The notes below the pieces were generated by a model. That model made no database searches, was not told the DNA's origin, and worked only from the letters and a program-made list of their open reading frames with translations. From the NCBI GenBank assembly GCA_033239125.1, contig BSWB01000006.1, positions 35,766,001 to 35,830,000 on the forward strand: a stretch of 64,000 nucleotides of DNA, written 5' to 3'. Source of the stretch: Fagopyrum homotropicum (Eukaryota; Streptophyta; Magnoliopsida; Caryophyllales; Polygonaceae). The position numbers and the translations under genes are program-made. Positions 1 through 12,001 of the stretch are shown in pieces; within the stretch, counting starts at the first letter, position 1, and the number at the start of each line of letters is the position of its first letter.

Positions 1-323
1 CACCTTAGAAACACCTTCCCTTTGCAAACCTCAACTTTGTCCACGTTATCTTTTGAGATCTTGAGTCGAAATCACAACTGGATGTTTTAATCCCTAGAAT
101 CCGCATTCCCTTTACCTGATTATTACCTCATCTTTGATAGCTTAGCTTTGTTGCGTGTTTGTTATTGACAACCTGAATTACCGATCTTTGTTTCACCAAA
201 GTCCCTGTATTCGACTCTAAAATTCTTACTTTTATTACAATCGATCCGTACACTACGGGTTCGCTATTTGCAATTATTCTTGGTATAAATATTAAAGTTT
301 GCACACACCTTTTGGAGCGAACA
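1..323 (+). mobile_element. 3' end of an Athila-like LTR (fragment)
   Basis: The last 323 bases of an LTR whose start lies outside the window. It matches, with many changes, the inner end of the LTRs of element A read on the other strand: the cgactc/gaattct stretch, the hairpin with stem ATCCG/CGGGT around TACACTA (244-260), 'aaagtttgcacacacc' and the terminal gagcgaaca. No TGGCGCC primer-binding site follows, so it is a 3' LTR or a solo LTR, not a 5' LTR with its leader. Confidence 0.7.
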
Positions 324-1821
324 TCTTGAATCAACCACAAATCTTTGTGTAGTGGTATATGTACTTTTTTTTACACCAGCCATAATTTGGGGATTCATTT
401 TATGCTCGAATAAGATGGACAAGCACAATATAATTGATAATATAAGATATTCTTACCCTTGGTGAAAATTTTAAGAATGCGTTTGTTCAATTTTCTCGAC
501 CCCCCATATATTTTTTGGCACTTTGCTATTACGCATAGTCTCTTTGTTGGGCTTTGACTCTACATTCATCTCTAATTCTCTCAATTCTTCATATTGTATT
601 GTCCTTTTGAGATTTTCTATCGTGTTTCTTGTATGAGCTTATATGAAAATGAAGCAAGCTCCTTTTGTGCTTGATGCATATTGCTATTGAACATATGAAC
701 TTATCTCGACCTTTGCTTGGATTTGTCACCATCTTCTTTATTTACTTGTACTAGAAAAGTCATTTGCAAGGCAACTCAGCCTTCTCGCATTCTTTGTTTC
801 ATGCATTTGACTGTATCTCCTTAAGCTTATCAAAATAAAGCCAAATGTTGCGTTTAGCTTTTGCGCTCCATAGTTTGATTCGTTGGCCGGTTGTCCTTGC
901 GATCGAAGCAACATTTGTTGGTGTAGAGGTAAAATATATATTATCTTTTTTCAATCCATCTACGATTATATTTAAGGAACGGTTTGGTTCTTCTTTTCCT
1001 GTTTCATATGAAACAAATATATGAGTTATTTAACAAGATAGAGAAAGTATGCCAACTACAAGCATGTATCGTCTCGATGTTGAATAAATGGTTCTCCTTC
1101 GTTAAAAGATCCCACCACTTGATCCACATCTCTCTTGTTCCTCTACTCTACTCATTGTAATTTCTATATTTTTTTGTTCATATGCCCCAATGTTTTCCTC
1201 TCTCTCTCTTCTATTTTTTTGTTGGGTTTCTTGTTTTCTTTACTCCGTTTTTTACAGCAAAAATGAGCTACCTTTATATATGTTAAAGATTGTCAAACGT
1301 TACTAGAGAGCCCATCAATTTATCATTACTCATTCTTTTGAAAAGGTGAGCTTTTGAATTTTGGAGGTGTTTACAAAGAATCAACACACAATAAATATTA
1401 GTATTTAATTATTTGTTGTATTTGTGGTTCTGACACACCAACTCTTTTTTTTTTTTCTAGTGTAACGCTTTCTAACCTCTGCACAATTTGTACAATACAC
1501 CGTGCTCTTTTTTCAATCTTTTTTTTTTCCCCTTTTTTGTAGATGCATATATTATACATTTTGATATATCATAGAGATAGTACAAGAGTATGTGTAGCTT
1601 ATTAACTTTTCCATACTTGAGGCTTTGAAGTCAGATTATTTTTATCCATTAGATTTTTTCTTTTTATTTTTAAATCTTGCTACTAATTAAATATATAAGA
1701 GAGCTTTTTTTTTCTTGTTTTTGTCGTGTGTGTATATACACATGTGAAAAGGAAAAAAGAAAAAGAAAAAAAGGTTCTAATGTTGCCCCCGTACTTTCTA
1801 TATGTGAGCTTTGACGATCAT
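324..1821. other. AT-rich stretch without a recognisable gene
   Basis: Low-complexity, T-rich plant DNA with short open frames only. I see no domain, no RNA gene and no paired terminal repeats. It is probably the sequence that solo LTR G later inserted into, because it continues at 3476 after the duplicated ATCAT. Confidence 0.4.
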
Positions 1822-3475
1822 TGATGACATGAATTACATATCATTATGATCATGCATATTGTGAATGTTTTACCTCAGTTTCTCATACATTCGAAGGGAT
1901 TTGTGTGCCTTTAAGCTTTGTTTCATATATATTTCGGAAATAGAGATCTACACGAGTTTTGATTGAATTGTAGGTAAAAACGATGGATTGGGAAGCAATA
2001 ATGGAGCTAGGAGTATCTCGAGTTGATAAGGAAGCATAAGAGACCATTGAGGAGTCATGAGGAGCAAGGAAAGTGCGTGGAAGAATCACACAAGGAAGTG
2101 AAAAACAAGCCAAAAGACGAGCACTCTCAGTCTAGGAACATCGGGTAATTTACTCTTAGATAGGCCGATTTTCCTGTAGAAAAATCGGGCGATCTATTGA
2201 GTAAATCGAATGATTTTTGCCTTCAACCATCTAAAAAAAATATAACGTTTGAAAGCCCAAAGCATTGAGCCACAAGGAGGACATGTCTTGCAGCCCATTA
2301 GCGATTTTTGGGTTATCTAGGAACCCTAGGAGACGAAAAGGTCACGTTAGAACATATCGGAGATTGACGGCTGACGGAAAAGCATTGGAGATCAATTCTT
2401 GGAGAGAAAGAAAGTTGCAGAAAGAAGAGTGAGTTCAAGATTCAAGAAAGTTGTGAGATCTTTGATTATTGTTCGTTATTGTGGTTTGTGAACACATTCT
2501 ATTGAGTGCTTTACGAGATTTTGTTAGAGATTTGAAGGATTGATTACACGTTTTGAAGATTTGTCAAGTTTTATGCAAAGTTTGGTTCTTTATTGGTTTT
2601 CTTTATTCAATCTTGATTTTGATTCAAAAATGAAAATGATTGGCTAAAAACCTTGCGATTTTGGGGAGAATAGTTGATGATTGAGGCATAAATGATGATA
2701 GATTGAACTCATATAACCTTTTGGACCCTGAGAGTTGAGATTTAACCTTTTCCGTTGTGAAAAATCGTGGTGTTCTACAGAAAAATCAGCCGATTTTTCC
2801 TTAGAACAATCCGATTTTTCTGGGCTGACGTACCTTAATGCTTTATCCTTTAACCAAAGTTAAACCTTGCCTAAATCCTAACCTTGCTTAACCTTTTTAA
2901 CCCCTATCCAAATATGAGGAGAGACTTCATTATTTATTCTTCACTTGGTTACAAAAGTTTACAAGATTTGGGTAATAGAGAGACTCAACATCCTCTATTA
3001 AGGTTTGAGTGTGCCCTTCATCTTTACCTTCGAGAGTCATATCCTTGGGTTTTAGTGAGTGGTTTGAGTGTTAATCCTTAACTTGAGTACTCTTCTTGAT
3101 GAGACTCAACATCCTTCAAGTTGAGAGCTTCTAAGTTGGGATAAGTGAGTAGTGGAACTTCGCCATACATTATTCCTTTCTTCGAAACACATAACCTTGG
3201 CAACATCAACTCTGTCCTATGATCTTTAGAATGTCTTGAATCGAAGTCCGCAGTCGGATACTTGAATCCTTCGAATCTTTTGTCTCTTAACATCTTTACA
3301 AAAGCTTTTACTTCTTGCCAGACGATATTCGAACTGATTTTATTCTCACCAAATCCCTGAGTTCGACTCTGGAATTTCTTGCCTTACTACAGCTGATCCG
3401 TACACTGCGGATTCGCTTTTGCTTAAGTTCTGGATATAAATTTAAGACTTTGTCACGCACACTTTTGAGCGAACA
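1822..3475 (+). mobile_element. Solo LTR of an Athila-like element (G)
   Basis: A 1654-bp sequence that starts TGATGACATG and ends GAGCGAACA. It is flanked on both sides by the 5-bp duplication ATCAT (1817-1821 and 3476-3480). There is no internal region, so it is what remains after LTR-LTR recombination. The start resembles the LTR start of element B (TGATAACACG, then 'gagatagacgtctacacgaa'). The end carries the shared stem ATCCG/CGGAT with loop TACACTG (3396-3412). Its private inverted repeat is CCGATTTT/AAAATCGG (2165-2188, with further copies at 2781-2820). 'GAGACTCAACATCC' words occur near 2980 and 3100. Confidence 0.88.
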
Positions 3476-3541
3476 ATCATGTATGAAGTCCACCTCACAT
3501 TGATATTTGTATTAAATTCTTTATATTTTGTCTTGTCAAGG

Positions 3542-3973
3542 ATGGGAGCTAATGAAGAAGTTCAACCCCAACGGGCAACCGACATAAACGGGCAGCCTCT
3601 TAAGTATGGTCTGTATTACCGACGATCAACATCCTTTAGAGAAGTGAAAGTCAATATCCGCCAACAAGTTGAATCACAACTGAGTAAGAGGTAGGAAGCC
3701 TCCGAATGTTTTTTGCAGTTTTCTCAAGCTAAGGAGAGAGTATGTGTGATGATTGGTAGGAACCGCGGAAAGACTTTCAACGGCCTTTTCCTTGACAAAG
3801 TGTGTATTAACACTAATTGTGTTGACAGATTCAAAGTTACCGAGGAGTTTTACCCATTTCTTTTAAGGTTGCTACGTAAGAGAGCATTTTGGGGGTCCAC
3901 CTTCTTTCAATGGCTTGTCAGGATTTATTCCTTATTTCATGGAATGGAACAAGCAAATTTTGGAGTGGTATGA
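3542..3973 (+). pseudogene. Unrecognised broken reading frame
   Basis: One frame runs from ATG 3542 to TGA 3971-3973, interrupted by a TAG at 3692-3694. The protein is mixed and globular-looking (for example GQPLKYGLYYRR and KTFNGLFLDKVCIN), unlike the low-complexity shadows around it. I do not recognise the family. An overlapping frame from 3889 continues to 4080, which suggests a frameshift near 3890. It could be a relic of a host gene or of a transposon protein. It lies just downstream of solo LTR G. The reading as a gene relic is an inference. Confidence 0.3.
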
Positions 3974-5975
3974 GGATGTACTACACCAAGCAAATATTTT
4001 TGGTGTTGTTGTTTCTCACTTTCCATATACACGCAATGATGATGTATGAAAGACATTCATTGAGTTTTGAAGTCCTATAAAAAATCCCGATATAAGCATA
4101 TATGATATCACATGATAGTTAAAATACTCCAGTAATATAAATAATCAATCATGCATTAATAGCTCATGATCAACTCCAAAATACTTGTAATTCAAATCCT
4201 TCATGATCAAGTCCAATTACTTATAATCCATTCCAAATATTCATAAACCATTTCAAAAGAAGTGCAATCCAATATAATCCTAATAATTTGTCAACGTTTT
4301 AAATATGTCATCAAAGTACTATCGGCCCGAAAACTTGTAATCATAATCCACCATTCGTAAATTAAATCCAAAATCAATTATCCATAACGAAACACATACT
4401 CATAATCCAAGTTTAATAAATCATAACTATAACAAAATAGTCAAATCCGAAATCGATATCTCTTAAGTCCAAATCAAAATCATAAGTACAACAGCACTTC
4501 ATAAGGCCAAAGTAATGTCACAAATCTCCAAAGTAATATATCATAAATCCAAAGTAACATATCACAAATTCAAAGTAATCGGGATAACGAATACATGGTC
4601 AATTGACCGAAATGGGGTAACAAGGTCTTCCCTGACCGCTTACTCAAAATCATCACAAAATCAATCACCATAATACCAAAACATGCTCGAGCATTTATAA
4701 TTTATATAACCTTACTTCAAATCGAAATCGTATTTTAGTTAAAAGCATGTCCAAAACTAGCGTTGGACACGAAGGTACCTCCTAAATCCTGAACCATTGG
4801 ATGAGCACAACAATCCCTAATCAAGTGAATCCACACAATCCTCCAAATCCAGGCACAACCACGACCCGCTCGACCCAAGACCTTCACTACTAGGTGGGCG
4901 TGGGTCTCTCTAACCCGAGGAGTGAAAAAAAAAACTCTTGAAAACGAAACACACGGTCATAAGACGAATCTACATGTTCATAAATTGAATCCATCATGAA
5001 AACATAATACATGTCATAGACCGAATCTTTATGATCATAAACCGAATCAATCATGAAAACGAAGTGCATATCATAGACCGAATCTACATGGTCATAAACG
5101 AATCAATCATAATAGCTCAACATCCATAAAACATATTTCGTCTTAAAACTCTATAAATTACTTAGAGAATCATAATTCGATAAAACACGTCACATCAACA
5201 TGGAAAATTAAAAACAAGACAAGTGTTTTCCAACTCTTCAATAACACTTCATCAAGTCACATCGAAATCTTAAAACCGAAAGAAATACCCGTGTAAGTAA
5301 ATAATAATACAATCATCATACCAACATGTTATAAAACGTCAAAGCATGCATGAAATAACATAAAAACTTAAACATGATCATATAAAAACACTCACAAGTA
5401 CTTGCCTATAAAATGAAGTCTTACGTAACGGCTTTTAAGCCAAAACGTCACGGCGACTAAACTCGTCAAATATCCTAAACAAGTAAAAACACATAATCAA
5501 TATACATATATATATATATATATATATCACAACACCGTCTAATAAGTGTAAGAGTGACTTACATAGTCCCGACTTGAGTTCAGGTTTTAATTCTCTTAGG
5601 TTTTGTCCAAAACCCGTTATTCAATCCTAGTATGAACCTAGAATTCCATATCCTGCATATTACGTTCTAATATTCCAACTCATACGCTAATATGCAATAT
5701 CACTTCTGAGGTTTCAAGAACATTTACGTAGCGTCAAAAGACAAAAGTCGATCGACGGTTGTCAAACTTCAGCTCGTTAGGCCTTTCCCGAAGGCGTTTC
5801 TGAACCTGATACCAAAACTAAACAAATTTAGCTTTATACCTAAATTTAGCCATTTTATATATATAAGATAAAACTTGTATTTAATACTATGGCCAAAAAT
5901 TCGTAAATAGCTTTTCTGGGGAAAATATTTAATTTCAAAAGCTTGGGTCATTTCTCGTAAATAAAACCTAAGAAA
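3974..5975. other. Decayed repeat, possibly an old chromovirus LTR
   Basis: AT-rich, without open frames. The run of short CCAAATC/AATCCA words, then 'aaggtcttccctgaccgcttac' and 'aggtgggcgtgggtctctc', then a spacer and 'gtaacggctttt', has the same general texture as the LTRs of element D, but I could not align them base by base. No TG...CA pair or duplication was found, so the identity is only a suggestion. Confidence 0.25.
5501..5528. repeat. (TA)n microsatellite
   Basis: About 13 consecutive TA units, interrupted once near the start. Confidence 0.85.
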
Positions 5976-6249
5976 ATTGTTTGAACAGTACCCCATCTTT
6001 TAGGATGACTAAACTTTAGTACTACGTCATCTAAACTATCAGAATGGTACCTCACTTATTGAGCCCGACCAAAGATTATTATGTTGGATTACTATTCACA
6101 CGTAAGTTAACAGATTGTTGTTAAATATATGGGTAAAATTGTCCACCTACCTTAGGCATAAATCTGCAACATTCATAATTAAAAAAACCGCCTTCAAATT
6201 TGTCTCCACATAAACCCTAAGCCCCAAATTACCTAAGCCCCAAAATTCT
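5976..6249. other. No gene seen
   Basis: Sequence between the decayed repeat and the first recognisable copia codons of element E. It begins 'cagtaccccatctttt' and may be a further inserted or truncated repeat. I could not find its ends. Confidence 0.2.
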
Positions 6250-6632
6250 ACCAAAATTATTCCTTGTGAGAGGATAGATCAAATTGAGAGATAACACAAG
6301 CATAGTCTTGTAAATATATGGGTCTATGAGTGACACGAGTAGGCCTGTGAGAGAGTGGAGAAGGAGAAGGAGCAAAAGGCACAGGAGTTGGATGAAGAAA
6401 AGAGTTAGAAGATGAAGATGATGATGGTGTAGGAGATGCTATGGGTGGAAGAACTAGTGATGGTTAAGGGATGGTGAAGTGGTAGATGGAGAAGAAAAAT
6501 GAGGCATGGAAGTAGGTTGATCATTTTCAAGTGCAGGAGAAACAGGAGAGAAGGAGTGGGAGGAAGAAGAGGCTGGTGAGAAGGAAGTTTGAAAGGAAAA
6601 ATATGCTCTTGGAAAATGACATGACAGCTAAT
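6250..6632 (-). pseudogene. Copia polyprotein piece downstream of integrase
   Basis: The minus-strand frames give VIFQEHIFPF, matching the conserved 'SRDVxFxExxFPF' end of the copia integrase C-terminal region. A Ser/Pro-rich linker and RPTRVTHRPIYLQDY follow, matching the usual 'RxSTRxxxPPxYLxDY' that precedes reverse transcriptase. No reverse transcriptase follows. The piece is cut on its right by the CTAAT duplication of element B and resumes at 36432. Confidence 0.7.
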
Positions 6633-7370
6633 TGATAACACGATTTATGACATTAGTTTAGGCATTCATTTAGATAGTTTTTCCCGTTATTCATGCATGG
6701 TTTGACATTAGTTCTTGACGTTCACGGTTAATTCATGCATATTGTCGAGATAGACGTCTACACGAACTATTGTCGATTTTGTAGGTATTTTAGGGAACTT
6801 TTGGAGCTTAATCGATACATTCTAGGATCATTCCTCGTGATGACACACTTCCGGACTCATTAAGAAGCAAGCTAGGAGCTAAGGAGAACACATAGGACCT
6901 TGTTGGTGCATGCCTTGCACCAACTCATGGCTTAACGATCAAAAGAGAGTTGTTTAACCAAAACCACGGCCCAGACCCAGATTCCACGCCCGTAATTTTG
7001 GCCGTGGTTCTCTCTAGACAGCTGTGACAACTGTCCCACGATCTCCATAACCGACTCTTGCTCTTAGTGGAGAATATAAGTGGTCCTGCAGGCTGTTTCT
7101 AGAGGACCCTCTCCCACACTCTCTCATTACACATCATTCCATTGGAGGCTACTCTTGGAGGGGAAGAAAACACTCTCATTTGGGGAAGAAGAAGAACAAC
7201 ACTAGTCTTAGAGTTTTAAGAGTTTCTTAGGGATTTTTGGAGTGAACTTGTTGAAGACATTTGTAAGGATTTGTAAGGAACGATTTAGACCTTCTTTTGA
7301 AGGGTTGTAAGTCTTTCTTGAACATATATTTAGTTTGGTTTTACTTGTGTTTACTTGTTTCTCTTCTCTT
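6633..7370 (+). repeat. B 5' LTR, first part
   Basis: This is the first 738 bases of the B 5' LTR, up to the CTCTT target duplicated by element A. It matches 34599-35340. It holds the B-type inverted repeat AACCACGGCC (6962-6971) with GGCCGTGGTT (7000-7009). The LTR resumes at 18813. Confidence 0.92.
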
Positions 7371-9120
7371 TGTTCGCTCCAAACGGTGTGTGCAAGCTTT
7401 AAATTTATAACCCTAGACTTAAGCTTAAAACAAGGATGCGAACCCGCAGTGTACGGGTCAATCGTAGTAAAAGCAAGAAAATTCCAGGGGTCGATCACAG
7501 GGACTCGGTGAAACAAAGTCAATACGGTGTGCTATGTCAATTCTAACCACAAGAGCAGTTAACACAATCAAAGATGAATAAGAAGTCAATAAAGCAAACA
7601 TGCAATTCTAGGGATTAAAGCATCTAGTTGTGGTTCCAACTCAAGATCTATAGATAAGCGGACAAAGCTGAGATTTTTGCGTGGGGAAGGTGTTTCTAAA
7701 GTGGAGTAGATCACCGGGTAAGTCTCACTACACACTAATCCTAAACCGTAACTCCTATTACCGGGTAAGTCTCAAGGAATCAAGATAAAGAACTATAACC
7801 TCAAACTAACACACCATCTAAGGGAATAGAATCAACCTTTACCGGGTACGTCTCAGGCTAACTCACAAAGATGGGATGGAAGCACACTCAAACCCCAATA
7901 AAGGACAAACCTTTATTACCTACACTTATGATCGTTGGTACACAAACTAAGGAATTACCGGGTAAGTCTCATCCTAAGCTTGCTTTGAACCAGGAAAGGT
8001 GTAATAAGAATAGGATTTGGCAAACTCTAACACTTAACTCTCAGTTATGGATCAGATAAGTCACCTCGGTCAGCCAGTTTCCACCTCGGCCGAAATGTTC
8101 ATCGACTGAACGAGATGCTTAGGGTTAAGGTTAAAGACTCGAACTTTCAGGATCCTACTGGAATCTAAGATTATTCTATCATTGTTTTTCCCACAACCTT
8201 CAGCCAATCACCCTAAAATCACACAAGGAAATTAGCCACTCATCATCATAATAAAAGTATTAAATATATGGGAAGAAGGTGAATATTTGAACAAAGAAGA
8301 ATTTAATGAAAAGACTTCAATAACTGAATCAAATATCACAACAAAGCGTTCCTTGGATAACAATCCAAAAAGACAAGACAACAATGGAGGGAATTGAAGA
8401 CAATCTTACAAAACCCTTCAAATAAGCTATGAAAGCTATGGACTTCAATCTTCCTTCAACCTTCAAAAAGGTTCTTCAACTCTCCCAACTTGGAGAAGGC
8501 TGCTGCTGCTGCGTGATATCCAACTGTAAGCGGATTTTTGCGGGATCTAAGCACGATCGGATTTGTGGAAAATCCAACCCTTTTTATAGGAAAATAACCC
8601 TCCAAAGATAATAAATCTTAGAAAGATATTCTCCCATAAATATAGGTAAAATATATATTCTGCATATCTCCTTCCTTCCAGGAGCCAAGCCCAAAAATAT
8701 AAGATCACTTTCCAATTTTAAAAGATCTCAGCCAAGAATAAAATATTCTCGCCGCGTCCTAGGTGTTCGCCTCGGTCGAGTCGGCGTCTCTGGATCACCT
8801 CGGTCGAGATGAATCTCTGGTCAACCGAGGTGAGTCGTAACTGAATGTGAAATCTCTCAAAACTGGTCCAAAGTAAATCTTTAATCCATGGCTATGCTTC
8901 CTGGATGTAGCTCCAAATGACTCATGACTCCTTTTGCTCCTTTTTGATGCAAAACGTACCATATTACCTGCAATTACAACAAAACTAGGTGTAGACCTCG
9001 ATTCTCGCAAAGGTAGGTGAAATGGTAGTAAAATCACATAATGTACATACAAACATGCAGATTATGAAAGATAAAACGTCCAAACAAACCCCAAAATATA
9101 GACTATAATTCATGCTATCA
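7371..9120 (-). repeat. A 3' LTR
   Basis: 1750 bp, in element sense TGATAGCATG...GAGCGAACA. The shared stem-loop ACCCG-TACACTG-CGGGT lies at 7442-7458. The word GAGACTTACCCGGT occurs in element sense four times (7957-7971, 7841-7855, 7760-7774, 7713-7727; one copy has a base change). The private word CTCGGTCGAG occurs at 8769-8780 and 8798-8808. Short open frames inside it recur in the other LTR and are not genes. Confidence 0.95.
8579..8588 (-). promoter_or_regulatory. Likely TATA box of the A LTR
   Basis: TATAAAAAGG on the minus strand, with an identical copy at 18271-18280 in the 5' LTR. It fits a plant pol II TATA box placed to start transcription within the LTR. The start site cannot be seen from sequence. 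Confidence 0.55.
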
Positions 9121-9159
9121 AAATACCCCATACTTAGCCCTTGCTTGTCCCCAAGCAAG
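9121..9159 (-). promoter_or_regulatory. A polypurine tract and upstream hairpin
   Basis: On the minus strand a perfect 8-bp hairpin (CTTGCTTG, loop GGGA, CAAGCAAG; 9140-9159) is followed by 19 bases containing AAGTATGGGG directly before the 3' LTR. The purine-rich stretch is the expected plus-strand primer for reverse transcription. B and C have an equivalent hairpin at the same distance. Confidence 0.7.
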
Positions 9160-10591
9160 TTCCGCATATAGAAGACAAGATAGAATGGATTATAAGTCAA
9201 GAAAATCAATGAAAAAGTCTTTCAAAAACATTTTATGGTGTGCAACTATCATAGATCACTCTAAGAGAGTACTTCCTGAAATTAAAAACTCAATATGATC
9301 AAAACATTTTATAAATATAGGAAAGTTGTTCATCTTTGCATAAAATCATAGAATGCATAATAAATCATAATTATCAAAATTAATCATGTATAATCCGATT
9401 TAAACCGCTAAGTCAATCAACAAGCTCAAGGTCTCAAGGGCTTCCCAAAAGAAAAGGTCAAGAAACGTGTAGGGTAGGGATGTATGTAAGGTAATGTGGT
9501 GCTAGAATCCGGGAAAAGGATGAACTTCACTCTCACTTTGACTTGCAACATCTTCCACCAATAAGCTTCGCTTATCTCACACTTTTTCTTTTTTACTTTA
9601 CTTTTTGGGATGCATGGACAGTGGTGCACAATAACCGAAGCCTAGGAAATCTGCAATCATCAATTTCTCGAGATGCATCAAACCCTTGATGCACATACCA
9701 TGACCCGTTAGGAATATTGCTCAATCCGACTTTGGCAAGACACAAACACCCGGCTATGTGAATGGTGCCGAGTTACTCATCTTCATGATTGACTTCCCCA
9801 AACCTATTATTGCTTTCTAACACTTTCACTTCCAGCCACTTCTCAACTTTAACTTCACTTGCTTTCACCACTTCGCTTGCTTCCAAATTCCCGGATAGGT
9901 AAAGGGAGGCAAAATGTATATGAGGGGCTAAGCATGATCAAGAAGAAGAAGAAGAAGAGAATGAATTGCCTTGGTCTTTCCAAGAAGAAAGTGAGAGAAC
10001 TTAACCTGCGGTGTCAACCTTCAAATTCAACATAATTTGGATAAAAACAAAGTATTAAACATGCTAATAATTTCAAACAAAGCATTTAGCAACTTAAACA
10101 TATTATAAAACCTTTCAAACACATAAGGAATTTAAAACCAGTAGGTAAACAAGATCTTCACTGAGATCATATCCAGATAAGTAACAAAAATTCGTTTTCG
10201 AAAACTCTCAGTTAACACACCTCGGTCGAGGTGTTCTTGGTTCAACCGAGGTGAAACGCCTCGTTTGGCCAATACTGACTCGGTCGAGGTCGAAAAAATG
10301 TTTTTTAAAACCAATTTTATTTTCAGTTTCGACGTTTTTCTCAATCAAATAACCTGTAGGTATGCATGTAATATCAGATAATCATATAAAGGCAATGAAG
10401 CATAAATACGAAAATATCCGATAAATATAATACATCAAAGGTGTCAAATACGTCAAAGGTAGTCAAATAATACAAACACCCCATACTTGAGACACACTGT
10501 CCCAGTGGGTATAATAAAAGTCTAACATGAGAGTACTCACCGGATAAAAGCCGAACTGCATAAAAATATAATAATAAAGTCCTGCAGCTCC
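9160..10591 (-). other. A 3' untranslated region
   Basis: Non-coding stretch between ORF1 and the polypurine tract. A block at 9691-9778 is strongly similar to 33927-34016 in the 3' UTR of B ('cgggtgtttgtg', 'cttgccaaagtcgga', 'cctaacg'). An (AAG)n-like tract lies near 9940-9960. The private word occurs at 10220-10231 and 10279-10289. Confidence 0.6.
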
Positions 10592-12001
10592 TCAGTAGTC
10601 TCGATCCGGTAGTGGTGGTGGCATGTAGGGATACTGAGTAGGATCGTAAGGATGGCCCATGATACGCTTGAACTGCAGCTGAGCCATGATGTGCTGATGA
10701 TGCTGCCGCTCCTGCATCTCGCGGATATCCAGCGATAATGCAGCATATGAGTCGATAACCTGATCCGTCAGGTCATCGATCCGTCGGTGAGCAGCTCTAT
10801 CTCTCACTCCACGCCTCCTGCGTCTAGCAGGTCTGACTGGAGAAGTCTCAGCTGGTGCCGGCTCAGTGTCCTCCTCGTCATCCAAATCTATGATGGGTGG
10901 CGCGCTCGTCCCAGCTGTATCTGTCCCTGTGTCCATCGGGACGCCACCTCCTCTCTCATCTACTGTATCCTCATCGTCGTCGTCGTCCTCAGCCTCCTCC
11001 TCCTCCTCAGCTGCAGCAGGGGCAGCTGCTCCCTCTCTGTAATCCACCATCAATGGACCCCAAGCGGTCTGCCAATAATGTGGATCAAAGACTGAGAACT
11101 GTGCAGACCACCTGATGCCCTGAGGTGCAGTCAGCTCCCATGGCATAGCGACGTAGGGTGTAGTCAAACCACGGGGAACTAGAATCCTCCGTGTGATCAT
11201 CTCCTGTAGTCCGAGCGGCTTGGCAGCCGCCACCATAGTACACCTACTCAGATCCATATCCTGATACCTAGCGATATGGGTCACTATCCCACCACAGCAT
11301 ATATCTCCCTTCCCTTTGGCCTTGATCCTGTGCAGATCCTCTGCCAGCATCAATCCAAAGTCGGGGTATCCACCTGTGACCATGCAGTATAAAGCAAAGA
11401 GCTCCCCCTGTCGGACCTTCTGGGGCGTCTCAGTACGCGCCAGAAGCGTCTCGCTGAAGATCCTGTGGGCTAATCGAAAAGCAAGATGGAAGATAAGCTT
11501 CTCCTTGGAATCACCAGGGCGCCACCTATCTGCATGCTCCACAACATGAGCAATCTGACCCCAGAACTCTCTAGCTACGGCTCGGGTCGGGAAGTCTACA
11601 GCAGTGGGGGTAGGGAAGCCAAAGATGTCTCTCCAGTGGTCTAGGGGTACTAAGTAGTTCCGGTTCATCAACCGGTACTTCACAGCCCTCTCTGTGGGGA
11701 GGTAAGTAAAGGAGCTGACAAACTCAAGGGTCGGCTCTAAGTAAGCTGGGGCTCGGATCTCAGTAAACTGATCCAGCCCGACGGTGGTGATCATCCTCCT
11801 AAGCTCTCCATCAACATGGAGACAGTCAAAAGCAGAAATGTCCAGAAATCTAGGTGCGATCACTGGACGGCTAGCAATGCGCTCATAATCTACCTGGTGT
11901 CTCTCATGGATCACCGGGATAGAAGGTCGGGATGAGGAAGAAGAAGGGGAAGGAGAGGATCTATCTCTAAGGGCTAACAACCTGTCAGAACTCATCTTCA
12001 A
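10592..12001 (-). CDS. ATHILA ORF1-type protein (env-position ORF of A), intact
   Basis: 469 codons from ATG 12001 to TAG, uninterrupted. Position (after integrase, before the 3' UTR) and sequence layout fit the ATHILA ORF-1 family, whose function is not known. Residues 1-30 are Ser/Pro-rich. Residues about 40-310 are the globular family part (for example RFLDISAFDCLHVDGE, LFALYCMVTGGYPD, DICCGGIVTHIARY). Residues about 325-385 are very acidic (EEEEEAEDDDDDED). A basic run RPARRRRRGVRDR follows, then a helix likely to form a coiled coil (LTDQVIDSYAALSLDIREMQ) and a Pro/Tyr-rich tail. I see no signal peptide or membrane segment, so an envelope role is not supported. A nuclear nucleic-acid-binding role is an inference. 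C carries a broken relative at 29577-30656. Confidence 0.8.
   Translation of the reverse strand: MKMSSDRLLALRDRSSPSPSSSSSRPSIPVIHERHQVDYERIASRPVIAPRFLDISAFDCLHVDGELRRMITTVGLDQFTEIRAPAYLEPTLEFVSSFTYLPTERAVKYRLMNRNYLVPLDHWRDIFGFPTPTAVDFPTRAVAREFWGQIAHVVEHADRWRPGDSKEKLIFHLAFRLAHRIFSETLLARTETPQKVRQGELFALYCMVTGGYPDFGLMLAEDLHRIKAKGKGDICCGGIVTHIARYQDMDLSRCTMVAAAKPLGLQEMITRRILVPRGLTTPYVAMPWELTAPQGIRWSAQFSVFDPHYWQTAWGPLMVDYREGAAAPAAAEEEEEAEDDDDDEDTVDERGGGVPMDTGTDTAGTSAPPIIDLDDEEDTEPAPAETSPVRPARRRRRGVRDRAAHRRIDDLTDQVIDSYAALSLDIREMQERQHHQHIMAQLQFKRIMGHPYDPTQYPYMPPPLPDRDY

Noticed and set aside
5976..6100. End of a Mutator or other DNA transposon
   Set aside because: No inverted partner or target duplication was found.
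6405..6641. A 78-codon hydrophobic protein on the minus strand
   Set aside because: It is an off-phase reading of the copia E polyprotein and runs over the border into the B LTR.
7713..7971. Regularly repeated 15-mers resembling a CRISPR array
   Set aside because: Only four copies with unequal spacing (47, 81, 116 bases), inside a plant LTR, with the same words in another element.
7871..8611. Small open frames of 62 and 60 codons, exactly repeated at 17563-18303
   Set aside because: They are duplicated only because they lie in the two LTRs of A. No domain is visible.
10592..12001. Calling the A ORF1 an envelope protein
   Set aside because: Position alone suggests it. There is no signal peptide, membrane helix or cleavage site.
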